From Streptomyces ficellus (lineage in GTDB: Bacteria > Actinomycetota > Actinomycetes > Streptomycetales > Streptomycetaceae), in NCBI RefSeq assembly GCF_030406405.1, contig NZ_JAUEPL010000008.1, positions 1-64,000 of the forward strand: a stretch of DNA of 64,000 nt, read 5' to 3'. Under the pieces are notes generated by a model. That model was given only the letters and a program-made list of their open reading frames with translations, was not told where the DNA came from and searched no databases. Below are positions 8,732 to 17,559 of the stretch, piece by piece. Position 1 is the first letter of the stretch, and the number at the start of each line of letters is the position of its first letter. A program made the position numbers and the translations under genes.

Positions 8732-9814
8732 ATGGGTTCGGTTCGCGTAGCCATCGTCGGCGTGGGCAACTGCGCCGCCTCGCTGGTGCAGGGCGTCGAG
8801 TACTACAAGGACGCCGACCCGGCCGCCAAGGTGCCGGGTCTGATGCACGTGCAGTTCGGCGACTACCACGTCCGGGACGTCGAGTTCGTGGCCGCCTTCG
8901 ACGTGGACGCGAAGAAGGTCGGCCTGGACCTCGCGGACGCCATCGGCGCCAGCGAGAACAACACCATCAAGATCTGCGACGTACCGTCGACGGGCGTGAC
9001 CGTCCAGCGCGGCCACACCCTGGACGGCCTCGGCAAGTACTACCGCCAGACCATCGAGGAGTCCGCCGAGACCCCGGTCGACGTGGTGCAGGTCCTCAAG
9101 GACAAGCAGGTCGACGTGCTCGTCTGCTACCTGCCGGTCGGCTCCGAGGACGCGGCGAAGTTCTACGCCCAGTGCGCCATCGACGCCAAGGTGGCCTTCG
9201 TCAACGCCCTCCCGGTCTTCATCGCCGGCACCAAGGAGTGGGCGGACAAGTTCACCGAGGCCGGTGTCCCGATCGTCGGTGACGACATCAAGTCCCAGGT
9301 CGGCGCCACCATCACGCACCGCGTCATGGCGAAGCTGTTCGAGGACCGGGGCGTCATCCTGGACCGCACGATGCAGCTGAACGTCGGCGGCAACATGGAC
9401 TTCAAGAACATGCTCGAGCGCGAGCGTCTGGAGTCCAAGAAGATCTCCAAGACGCAGGCCGTGACCTCCCAGATCCCCGACCGGGACATGGGCGAGAACA
9501 ACGTCCACATCGGCCCCTCCGACTACGTGGCCTGGCTGGACGACCGCAAGTGGGCGTACGTCCGCCTCGAGGGCCGCGCCTTCGGTGACGTCCCGCTGAA
9601 CCTGGAGTACAAGCTCGAGGTCTGGGACTCCCCGAACTCGGCGGGTGTCATCATCGACGCCCTGCGCGCCGCGAAGATCGCCAAGGACCGCGGCATCGGT
9701 GGCCCGATCCTCTCCGCGTCCTCGTACTTCATGAAGTCCCCGCCGGTCCAGTTCTTCGACGACCAGGCCCGTGAGAACGTCGAGAAGTTCATCAGGGGCG
9801 AGGTCGAGCGCTAA
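8732..9814 (+). CDS. ino1: Inositol-3-phosphate synthase
   Basis: NAD-dependent conversion of glucose-6-phosphate to myo-inositol-3-phosphate, the first step toward phosphatidylinositol and mycothiol in actinomycetes. The 360-residue product starts [20 protein letters not shown], a Rossmann glycine-rich motif, and contains [16 protein letters not shown] and [13 protein letters not shown], hallmarks of the short actinobacterial Ino1. ATG 8732 follows an AGGGAGCAACC site. The strong hairpin at 9831-9869 ends the transcript. The upstream PadR gene is 49 bp away. Confidence 0.95.
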   Translation: MGSVRVAIVGVGNCAASLVQGVEYYKDADPAAKVPGLMHVQFGDYHVRDVEFVAAFDVDAKKVGLDLADAIGASENNTIKICDVPSTGVTVQRGHTLDGLGKYYRQTIEESAETPVDVVQVLKDKQVDVLVCYLPVGSEDAAKFYAQCAIDAKVAFVNALPVFIAGTKEWADKFTEAGVPIVGDDIKSQVGATITHRVMAKLFEDRGVILDRTMQLNVGGNMDFKNMLERERLESKKISKTQAVTSQIPDRDMGENNVHIGPSDYVAWLDDRKWAYVRLEGRAFGDVPLNLEYKLEVWDSPNSAGVIIDALRAAKIAKDRGIGGPILSASSYFMKSPPVQFFDDQARENVEKFIRGEVER

Positions 9815-9830
9815 GGCTCTGCCCCACCCT

Positions 9831-9869
9831 GTCGAAGGTCCCCGTGGCGTCTGCCCGGGGGCCTTCGAC
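9831..9869 (+). terminator. Hairpin terminator of ino1
   Basis: GTCGAAGGTCCCCG (9831-9844) pairs with CGGGGGCCTTCGAC (9856-9869): 14 positions with one G-T wobble and an 11-nt loop, 17 bp after the ino1 stop. The GTG at 9844 that opens the longest frame of the next gene lies inside this hairpin, which argues against that start. Confidence 0.7.
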
Positions 9870-9888
9870 GTATGTGACCCTTGCTGCC

Positions 9889-11157
9889 ATGCCTGTCGTA
9901 CGTGATCTGCGCGTACTCCTGCGCCTGACGAACTTCCGCCGCCTGCTCGCTGTACGACTGCTCTCCCAGTGCGCCGACGGGGTCTATCAGGTCGCGCTCG
10001 CCACGTACGTCGTCTTCTCCCCCGAGAAACAGGCCTCGCCGGCCGCGATCGCCTCCGCCATGGCGGTGTTGCTGCTGCCGTACTCGGCCGTCGGCCCGTT
10101 CGCGGGTGTCCTGCTGGACCGCTGGCAGCGCCGCCAGGTCTTCCTGTACGGGAATCTCCTGCGGGCCCTGCTCGCCGCCGGCACAGCGATCCTGATCCTC
10201 GCCTCCGTGCCGGACTGGCTCTTCTACGCCTCCGCTCTCTCCGTCACGGCCGTCAACCGGTTCGTCCTGGCAGGGCTGTCCGCAGCGCTGCCCCGTGTCG
10301 TCGACGCGGACCGGCTCGTGGTCGCCAACTCCCTGTCGCCCACCGCCGGGACCCTCGCCGCGACCGCCGGCGGCGGACTGGCCTTCGCCGTACGCCTCGT
10401 GGTCGCCGATTCCGACGCGGCGGTGGTACTGCTGGGTGCGGCGCTCTACCTCTGCTCCGCGCTCGCCTCGCTGCGGATGGCGCGCGGCCTCCTCGGGCCC
10501 GACCCGGAGGTGGTGCAGCCGCGGCTGGGGGCCGCCCTGGTCTCAACGGCCCGTGGGCTGCTGAGCGGGCTGCGCCATCTCGCCGAGCGGCGGGCGGCGG
10601 CCCGGGCGCTCACCGCGATGACCGCGATGCGCTTCTGCTACGGGGCGCTCACCGTGATGGTGCTGATGCTGAGCCGGTACGCCTGGAGCTCCACGGAGAA
10701 GGAGGGCCTGGCGTTCCTCGGGCTGGCCGTTGGCATCTCCGGGGCGGGGTTCTTCGCCGCCGCGGTCCTCTCGCCGTGGGCGGTCCAGCGGCTGGGGCAG
10801 GGCGGCTGGATGGTGGCGTGCGCGGCATCTGCGGCCGTACTGGAACCATCACTGGGGCTGCCCTTCGCTCCCGTACCGATCCTTGTCGCCGCCTTTGTGC
10901 TCGGCCTCACCACCCAGGGCACAAAGATCGCCACGGACACGGTGGTTCAGACGTCGGTGGACGACTCCTACCGAGGCCGGGTCTTCTCGCTCTATGACGT
11001 CTTGTACAACGCGGCTTTCGTCGCCGCTGCCGGCGTCGCCGCGCTGATGCTTCCCCCGGACGGCCGGTCGGTTCCGCTGGTAGGGATGGTCGCCGTCCTC
11101 TATGCGGGCGTAGCCGTCCTGCTGCTGCGCTGGACGCGCACGAAGGCTTTGCCATAG
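9889..11157 (+). CDS. MFS transporter
   Basis: A 422-residue major facilitator protein of the drug/metabolite efflux type, with about twelve hydrophobic segments. The family loop between helices 2 and 3 is visible (GVLLDRWQRRQVFLYGNLLRA). I start at ATG 9889 (MPVVRDLRVLLRLTNFRRLL) because the alternative GTG 9844 lies within the ino1 terminator. Substrate is not predictable. It is convergent with cca, and the 40-bp palindrome at 11171-11210 lies 13 bp after its stop codon. Confidence 0.85.
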   Translation: MPVVRDLRVLLRLTNFRRLLAVRLLSQCADGVYQVALATYVVFSPEKQASPAAIASAMAVLLLPYSAVGPFAGVLLDRWQRRQVFLYGNLLRALLAAGTAILILASVPDWLFYASALSVTAVNRFVLAGLSAALPRVVDADRLVVANSLSPTAGTLAATAGGGLAFAVRLVVADSDAAVVLLGAALYLCSALASLRMARGLLGPDPEVVQPRLGAALVSTARGLLSGLRHLAERRAAARALTAMTAMRFCYGALTVMVLMLSRYAWSSTEKEGLAFLGLAVGISGAGFFAAAVLSPWAVQRLGQGGWMVACAASAAVLEPSLGLPFAPVPILVAAFVLGLTTQGTKIATDTVVQTSVDDSYRGRVFSLYDVLYNAAFVAAAGVAALMLPPDGRSVPLVGMVAVLYAGVAVLLLRWTRTKALP

Positions 11158-11170
11158 AGGTACGAACGCG

Positions 11171-11210
11171 GCGATGGGGCGATGTTTCACGTGAAACATC
11201 GCCCCATCGC
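11171..11210. promoter_or_regulatory. parS site inside a perfect 40-bp palindrome
   Basis: The ParB-binding sequence GTTTCACGTGAAAC occupies 11184-11197 at the centre of a 40-bp perfect palindrome (left arm GCGATGGGGCGATGTTTCAC). It lies between the convergent MFS and cca genes, so as RNA it could also act as a bidirectional terminator. Confidence 0.9.
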
Positions 11211-11228
11211 GCTTCCGTCGCGAGTCAT

Positions 11229-11242
11229 GTTTCACGTGAAAC
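11229..11242. promoter_or_regulatory. parS site
   Basis: An exact GTTTCACGTGAAAC, 31 bp after the previous parS site and 18 bp downstream of the cca stop codon. The pair would give a local double loading site for ParB. Confidence 0.9.
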
Positions 11243-11260
11243 ACACGCTCCCGGTCGCGG

Positions 11261-12727
11261 TCAGCCCTGGGTGGCCCACCACTCCTTGAGAGCCGCGACG
11301 GCGTCGTCGTACTCCATCGGCCCGTTCTCCAGTCGTAGCTCCAGCAGGAACTTGTACGCCTGCCCGACCGCCGGTCCCGGGCGGATCCCGAGGACTTCCT
11401 GGATCTGGTTGCCGTCGAGGTCGGGCCGGATCGCGTCCAGCTCCTCCTTCTCCTGGAGCTGTGCGATGCGCTCTTCCAGCCCGTCGTAGGCGCGTGACAG
11501 GGTGCTCGCCTTGCGCTTGTTCCGCGTTGTGCAGTCGGAGCGGGTCAGCTTGTGCAGGCGCGTCAGCAGAGGGCCGGCGTCGCGTACATAGCGGCGTACG
11601 GCAGAGTCCGTCCATTCGCCCGTGCCGTAGCCGTGGAAGCGCAGGTGCAGCTCCACCAGGCGCGCCACGTCCTTGACGATCTCGTTGGAGTACTTGAGGG
11701 CGGTCAGGCGCTTCTTGGTCATCTTCGCGCCCACCACCTCGTGGTGGTGGAAGGAGACGCGCCCGTCCGGCTCGAAGCGCCGTGTACGCGGCTTGCCGAT
11801 GTCATGGAGCAGCGCGGCCAGCCGCAGGACCAGGTCCGGGCCGTCCTCTTCGAGGTCGATGGCCTGCTCCAGGACGGTCAGCGAGTGCTCGTAGACGTCC
11901 TTGTGCCGGTGGTGCTCATCGCTCTCCAGCCGGAGCGCGGGAAGCTCGGGCAGCACGCGCTGGGCAAGACCGGTGTCGACCAGCAGCCCCAGCCCCTTGC
12001 GCGGGTGCGCGGAGAGGATCAGCTTGTTGAGTTCGTCGCGCACCCGCTCCGCGGAGACGATGTCGATCCGCTCGGCCATCCGCTTCATCGCGTCCACGAC
12101 CTCGGGGGCGACCTCGAAGCCGAGCTGCGCGGCGAACCGGGCGGCGCGCATCATGCGCAGCGGGTCGTCGGAGAAGGACTCCTCCGGCGTGCCGGGGGTC
12201 CGCAGGACCCGCTCGGCGAGGTCCTCAAGACCGCCGTGGGGGTCGATGAACTCCTTCTCCGGCAGTGCGACGGCCATCGCGTTGACCGTGAAGTCACGGC
12301 GGACCAGGTCCTCCTCGATGGAGTCGCCATAGGAGACTTCCGGCTTGCGCGAGGTCCTGTCGTAGGCCTCGGAGCGGTACGTCGTGATCTCGATCTGAAA
12401 GACCTGATCAGCGTCTCCCACACGGGCGGCCTTCTGAGAACCCACGGTGCCAAAGGCGATGCCGACGTCCCACACCGAGTCCGCCCACGGCCGGACGATC
12501 TTCAGAACGTCCTCGGGGCGGGCGTCGGTGGTGAAGTCCAGGTCATTGCCGAGCCGGCCGAGCAGCGCGTCCCGTACCGAGCCACCGACGAGGGCGAGGC
12601 TGAACCCTGCCTCCTGGAACCGGCGGGCGAGATCATCGGCGACGGGGGACACGCGCAGTAGTTCACTGACCGCGCGGCGTTGCACCTGGCTCAGTGCAGT
12701 CGGGTTGTCTTCATTGGCGTTCGGCAC
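11261..12727 (-). CDS. cca: CCA-adding tRNA nucleotidyltransferase
   Basis: Adds or repairs the 3'-CCA end of tRNAs, which matters in organisms whose tRNA genes lack CCA; both tRNA genes in this window do. The 488-residue protein has the class II nucleotidyltransferase head (LVGGSVRDALLGRLGNDLDF with the metal-binding DxD nearby), the RRDFTVNAMA and DDPLRMMRAARFAAQ motifs, and an HD phosphohydrolase-like domain (ALLHDIGKPRTRR, FHHHEVVGA). ATG 12727 opens the frame. It faces the MFS gene, separated by two parS sites. Confidence 0.95.
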   Translation of the reverse strand: MPNANEDNPTALSQVQRRAVSELLRVSPVADDLARRFQEAGFSLALVGGSVRDALLGRLGNDLDFTTDARPEDVLKIVRPWADSVWDVGIAFGTVGSQKAARVGDADQVFQIEITTYRSEAYDRTSRKPEVSYGDSIEEDLVRRDFTVNAMAVALPEKEFIDPHGGLEDLAERVLRTPGTPEESFSDDPLRMMRAARFAAQLGFEVAPEVVDAMKRMAERIDIVSAERVRDELNKLILSAHPRKGLGLLVDTGLAQRVLPELPALRLESDEHHRHKDVYEHSLTVLEQAIDLEEDGPDLVLRLAALLHDIGKPRTRRFEPDGRVSFHHHEVVGAKMTKKRLTALKYSNEIVKDVARLVELHLRFHGYGTGEWTDSAVRRYVRDAGPLLTRLHKLTRSDCTTRNKRKASTLSRAYDGLEERIAQLQEKEELDAIRPDLDGNQIQEVLGIRPGPAVGQAYKFLLELRLENGPMEYDDAVAALKEWWATQG

Positions 12728-12912
12728 AACAGAAAAGGGTACGTGCCCCGACCCGGCGCAGCGTCCCGGTTTTCAGGTGGCCCGCGCCCCCCGTTCCTCC
12801 GATCATGTGGAGCAGTCCGCGGCACTTAGCCCGGGCGCGCCTCGTTACCATGCGTGGACGCAGAAACCGACGAACCACCAACGGCAACAGACGACGAGGG
12901 ACGGGCGAGCGC

Positions 12913-15219
12913 GTGGCCGAGGCGGCAGACTTCCAGGGCACGAGTCCCTCTCCTGCCCGGCGGTGGCTACGGCGTACGGCCTCCGTCATCGCCGGTGTGC
13001 CGCTCCTGGCGGGCCTGCTCCACGTTCCCTCGGCCTCTCCCGCGCAGGCGGCGGAGAAGGCGGCCGGGGCCCGCTCCGTCGATGTGTCCCTGGACACGCT
13101 CACGCCCGCCGCGCCGGTGGAGGGGGACACCCTCACGATCAGCGGCACGGTGACCAATGAGGGCAAGGAAACGATCAGCGCGGCGCAGGTCGACGTACGT
13201 GTCGGGTCACGGCTGTCCAGCCGGGGGGAGATCGATGCGGCGTCCAAGCGCACCGGCTTCGCCCCGGGCAATGACGGCGCGGCGCTGGGCGGTACGTACA
13301 CCGCCAAGATCCCGAAGCTGGCCGCTGGAATCAGCGAGGACTTCAGCATCGCCGTGCCCGTCGAGAAGCTGAGCCTCGACGACGACGGCGTCTACCAGCT
13401 CGGGGTCTCCCTGTCGGGACGGACACCCAGCAACCCGTACACCCAGGTACTGGGCATTGAACGGACCTTCCTGCCGTGGCAGCCCGAGGCGACCGAGAAG
13501 AAGACGCAGGTCACCTATCTCTGGCCGCTGATCTCCTCGACGCATCTGTCCGCGGAGACCGGCTCGGACGATCAGCAGACCCCGGTGTTCGAGGATGACG
13601 CCCTGGCCGCGGAGCTCGCCCCCGGCGGGCGGCTGGAGCAGCTCGTCGCGCTGGGAGCCGAGCTTCCCGTCACCTGGGTCGTCGACCCGGACCTGCTCGC
13701 CACCGTCGACGCGATGACCCGGAACTACCAGGTGAAGGACGGTACGGAGCGGGTCACCGGCAAGAACCAGGCGGTGGCGAGGCAGTGGCTGAGCGCTCTG
13801 GACAAGGCGGTGCAGGGCCGCAAGGTGATCGCCCTGCCGTACGCGGACCCCGACCTGGCGTCGCTCGCCCACCGCGGCAAGCACGTCTCCGGTTCGCTCA
13901 GCCACCTCCAGCCGGCCACCGAGGTCGCCGAGACCACGGTCGAAACCATCCTCCATGTGAAACCGTCCGTCGACTTCGCCTGGCCGGTGGACGGGGCGAT
14001 CGATCCGTCGATCGTCGACATCGCCACCTCTGCCGGCGCCGACAAGGTGATCGCCCGCAGCGACAGCGTCCGTGACGAGCTGCCCTACACGCCCAACGCG
14101 GCGCGGCCCATCGGCGGCGGCACGACCGCCGTCGTCAGTGACGCGTCCTTGTCCACCGCCTTCCAGGGCGACATGACGGGGGCCGGTGACTCGACCCTGG
14201 CCGTCCAGCAGTTCCTGGCGCACACGCTGGCTGTCACCCAGCAGCAGCCGAGCAAACTGCGCAGCATCGTGATTGCTCCCCAGCGCATGCCGACCACCGC
14301 GCAGGCCCAGTCGATGGCGAGCGCGCTGCGCGCCCTGTCGGCGCAGCGCTGGACACAGCCCAGTGACCTGATCGCCGCGGCGGCGGCCGAGCCCGACGAC
14401 CGTGCCACGACACAGGTGCCGCGCGCCCGCGCGTACCCGGCGAAGCTGCGCAAGCGGGAACTGCCCGTCCAGGCGTTCCACGACATGCGGACCACGCAGG
14501 AGACCCTGGACAACTTCAAGGTCATCCTCACCGCGGCGTACCGGGTCGTGACCCCCTTCGGCAACGCGATCAACCGGGAGATGTCGACGTCCTGGCGCGG
14601 CCGCTCCCAGCCGGCCACGACCTATCGGCAGGGAGTGCTCGCGCATCTGAAGGACCTCACCACCGAGGTGCAACTGATCGAGAAGTCCGACCTGACGCTC
14701 TCGGGACGCAGCGCGACCATCCCGGTCACGGTGCAGAATCAGCTGCTGCAGGGCGTCGATCACCTGGTGCTGCGGCTGACGTCCACGAAACCGACGCGTC
14801 TGAAGCTGAACGGGGACAGCCCCGTCGCCGAGCAGCCTGTCAGGATCGACGGCGGCCACAGCCAGTCGGTGAAGTTCACCGCCTCCGCCAACGCCAACGG
14901 CCCGGTCCCGATGACGGCGCAGCTGTACACCGAGGACGGCAGGCCGTACGGCAAGCCCATGAACTTCACGGTCAAGGTCTCCGAGATCACCCCCACGGTG
15001 ATGCTGGTGATCGCCGGCGGCTTCCTGCTGCTCGCGCTCGCCGGCATCAGGATGTACACCCAGCGCAAGCGTGCCGCGGAGCGCGAGACCGAGGCGGAGG
15101 CCGACACGGAGACCGCCCCGGAGGCGAGCGACGATCCGGAGCAGCCGAGTGACCTGACACCGGACACCGGACGGCAAAGCGCCGACCCGTCGGGCCAGGG
15201 TGAGAAAGTGGACCGTTGA
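12913..15219 (+). CDS. DUF6049-family secreted, membrane-anchored protein
   Basis: A large exported protein next to murJ in Streptomyces, function unknown. With the GTG 12913 start (768 residues) there is a signal sequence at about 15-45 (TASVIAGVPLLAGLLHVPSA, then an ASPAQA cleavage region), a long extracellular body, and a C-terminal helix VMLVIAGGFLLLALAGIRMY followed by a basic stop-transfer and an acidic cytoplasmic tail. The frame opens further upstream, so ATG 12850 is an alternative start. The neighbourhood (cca, murJ, pseudokinase, sigM) links it to envelope biology. Confidence 0.8.
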   Translation: MAEAADFQGTSPSPARRWLRRTASVIAGVPLLAGLLHVPSASPAQAAEKAAGARSVDVSLDTLTPAAPVEGDTLTISGTVTNEGKETISAAQVDVRVGSRLSSRGEIDAASKRTGFAPGNDGAALGGTYTAKIPKLAAGISEDFSIAVPVEKLSLDDDGVYQLGVSLSGRTPSNPYTQVLGIERTFLPWQPEATEKKTQVTYLWPLISSTHLSAETGSDDQQTPVFEDDALAAELAPGGRLEQLVALGAELPVTWVVDPDLLATVDAMTRNYQVKDGTERVTGKNQAVARQWLSALDKAVQGRKVIALPYADPDLASLAHRGKHVSGSLSHLQPATEVAETTVETILHVKPSVDFAWPVDGAIDPSIVDIATSAGADKVIARSDSVRDELPYTPNAARPIGGGTTAVVSDASLSTAFQGDMTGAGDSTLAVQQFLAHTLAVTQQQPSKLRSIVIAPQRMPTTAQAQSMASALRALSAQRWTQPSDLIAAAAAEPDDRATTQVPRARAYPAKLRKRELPVQAFHDMRTTQETLDNFKVILTAAYRVVTPFGNAINREMSTSWRGRSQPATTYRQGVLAHLKDLTTEVQLIEKSDLTLSGRSATIPVTVQNQLLQGVDHLVLRLTSTKPTRLKLNGDSPVAEQPVRIDGGHSQSVKFTASANANGPVPMTAQLYTEDGRPYGKPMNFTVKVSEITPTVMLVIAGGFLLLALAGIRMYTQRKRAAERETEAEADTETAPEASDDPEQPSDLTPDTGRQSADPSGQGEKVDR

Positions 15220-15265
15220 GCGATGTCGTGGCCGGTCGGCCGGGGACGATGAGGTGGGGTAAACC

Positions 15266-17440
15266 ATGAACGCGCCGTACGACGGTGACCGCGGCCAAGG
15301 CGCGGGCGGCGGCAGCGCGCCTTCCGGCGCGACGCCCCCCGCGGCAGGTCACGTCCCGCCACCCGCAGCGCCGCCCACCCCCGATCCGTACGTCCAGCAC
15401 GCCTACGAGCAGGATCCGTACGAGGCCCAGGACATCTCCGCCCAGGACCCGGTGGGCGAGGCGCTCTACGACCGCGCCGCGCACCCTCCGCCCCCGCCCG
15501 GCACCTACGAAGAGCCGCAGCCGCTCTACCAGCAGCCCGCCGCTCCGCAGTACGCCCCGGACCCGCGCATCTGGGCCCAGACCCCGCCGCCCGAGCCCGA
15601 CGGCCCCTCGCGCCACCTCCCCTACGGGGACGACGCCAGGACCGTTCAGTTCACCGGTGTCGACGACCTCGTCACCCACGCCGCCGAGGAACAGCCCGAG
15701 CCGGACGCGTTCGCGCACCTCTACCGCGACCAGCAGGGCCACGGGCAGCCGCCCGCCACCCAGGAGCCGGAGCCCGCTCCCGTGGCGGCGTCGGTCCCCA
15801 AGAAGTCCGGCGGCCGTGCCTCGGGTGTGCTGAAGTCGAGTGCCGTGATGGCGGCCGGCACACTCGTGTCCCGGCTCACCGGCTTCGTACGCAGCCTGGT
15901 GATCACCGGCGCGCTGGGTGCCGCGCTGCTCGGTGACACCTACACCGTCGCGGCCACCCTCCCGACGATGATCTACATCCTGACCGTCGGCGGCGGCCTG
16001 AACTCGGTCTTCGTGCCGCAGCTCGTCCGCTCCATGAAGGACGACGAGGACGGCGGCGAGGCGTACGCCAACCGGCTGCTGACCCTGGTGATGGTCGCGC
16101 TGGGCGTGATCGTCACCATCGCCGTGTTCGGGGCACCGCTGCTGATCCGCGCGATGTCGGGCACGATCGCGGATGACGCGGCCGCCAACAGCGTCGCCGT
16201 CACCTTCGCGCGCTTCTGCCTGCCCACGATCTTCTTCATGGGCGTCCATGTGGTCATGGGGCAGATCCTGAACGCCCGTGGCCGGTTCGGCGCGATGATG
16301 TGGACCCCGGTCCTGAACAACGTCGTCGTGATCTTCACGTTCGGCATGTTCATCTGGGTCTACGGCGCTTCCGGCGAATCGAACATGGGCGTCACGACCA
16401 TCCCGGACGAGGGCATCCGGCTGCTCGGCATCGGCACCCTGCTGGGCCTGGTGGTCCAGGCGCTGGCGATGATTCCGTACCTGCGCGAGGCGGGCTTCCG
16501 TTTCCGTCCGCGGTTCGACTGGAAGGGCCACGGCCTGGGCAAGACGGTCAAGCTGGCCAAGTGGACCGTCCTGTTCGTCCTCGCCAACCAGGCCGGCGTC
16601 GTCGTCGTCACCCAGCTCGCCACGGCGGCCGGCAAGGCCTCCGGCAAGGACGGCGCCGGCTTCCTTGCGTACTCCAACGCCCAGCTCATCTGGGGCATGC
16701 CGCAGGCCATCATCACCGTCTCGGTCATGGCCGCGCTGCTGCCGCGCATCTCCCGCGCCGCGCACGACAACGACCCGGGCGCCGTCCGCGACGACATCTC
16801 GCAGGGCCTGCGCAACTCGGCCGTCGCCATCGTCCCCGTCGCCTTCACCTTCCTGGCGCTCGGCGTCCCGATGTGCACCCTGCTGTACGCCTCCAGCGGC
16901 CCGGAGGCCGCCCGGGGCATGGGCTTCATGCTGATGGCGTTCGGCCTCGGCCTGATCCCCTACTCGGTGCAGTACGTCGTGCTGCGCGGTTTCTACGCGT
17001 ACGAGGACACCCGCACGCCCTTCTACAACACGGTCATCGTGGCCGCCGTCAACGCGGCGGCGTCCGCCGCGTGCTACATCCTGCTGCCGGCCGAGTGGGC
17101 CGTCACCGGCATGGCCGCCTCCTACGGCCTCGCGTACGCCGTCGGTGTCGGCGTCGCCTGGAGGCGGCTGCGCAACCGGTTGGGCGGCGACCTGGACGGC
17201 GCACACGTCGTACGCACCTACGCCCGGCTGTGCATGGCCTCCGTTCCCGCGGCCGTCCTCGGCGGCGCTGCGGGCTTCGGCCTCCTCCACGTGCTGGACG
17301 GGGGCGCCCTGGGCTCGCTCGTGGCGCTGATCGGCGGCGGCATCGTGCTGCTGGGGACCTTCTACGTCGGGGCGCGCAAGATGCGGATCGAGGAGCTCAA
17401 CGCCATGGTCGGCATGGTTCGCGGCCGTCTCGGACGCTAG
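15266..17440 (+). CDS. murJ: MurJ lipid II flippase
   Basis: Member of the MurJ/MviN family of the MOP superfamily, which moves lipid II across the membrane for peptidoglycan synthesis. The 724-residue protein has a Pro-rich cytoplasmic extension of about 190 residues, then about fourteen transmembrane helices starting at SSAVMAAGTLVSRLTGFVRS, the typical family entry motif. The long N-terminus is usual for actinobacteria, where MurJ is regulated through kinase-linked partners. A pseudokinase gene follows 119 bp later, as in the mycobacterial MviN arrangement. Confidence 0.95.
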   Translation: MNAPYDGDRGQGAGGGSAPSGATPPAAGHVPPPAAPPTPDPYVQHAYEQDPYEAQDISAQDPVGEALYDRAAHPPPPPGTYEEPQPLYQQPAAPQYAPDPRIWAQTPPPEPDGPSRHLPYGDDARTVQFTGVDDLVTHAAEEQPEPDAFAHLYRDQQGHGQPPATQEPEPAPVAASVPKKSGGRASGVLKSSAVMAAGTLVSRLTGFVRSLVITGALGAALLGDTYTVAATLPTMIYILTVGGGLNSVFVPQLVRSMKDDEDGGEAYANRLLTLVMVALGVIVTIAVFGAPLLIRAMSGTIADDAAANSVAVTFARFCLPTIFFMGVHVVMGQILNARGRFGAMMWTPVLNNVVVIFTFGMFIWVYGASGESNMGVTTIPDEGIRLLGIGTLLGLVVQALAMIPYLREAGFRFRPRFDWKGHGLGKTVKLAKWTVLFVLANQAGVVVVTQLATAAGKASGKDGAGFLAYSNAQLIWGMPQAIITVSVMAALLPRISRAAHDNDPGAVRDDISQGLRNSAVAIVPVAFTFLALGVPMCTLLYASSGPEAARGMGFMLMAFGLGLIPYSVQYVVLRGFYAYEDTRTPFYNTVIVAAVNAAASAACYILLPAEWAVTGMAASYGLAYAVGVGVAWRRLRNRLGGDLDGAHVVRTYARLCMASVPAAVLGGAAGFGLLHVLDGGALGSLVALIGGGIVLLGTFYVGARKMRIEELNAMVGMVRGRLGR

Positions 17441-17559
17441 TCGGCGTGGGCCTCGCACAACCATCGTGGGCAGCCGCGTGTCGTGCATAGCGCCGGACTG
17501 TGGGCACAATTGGCATGGCTGTTGGACATGGCGCATCGGATGGGGAGGCAGGAACGACG

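Noticed and set aside
9844..9888. GTG 9844 as the start of the MFS transporter.
   Set aside because: It lies inside the ino1 terminator hairpin and has no RBS; ATG 9889 starts the hydrophobic protein.
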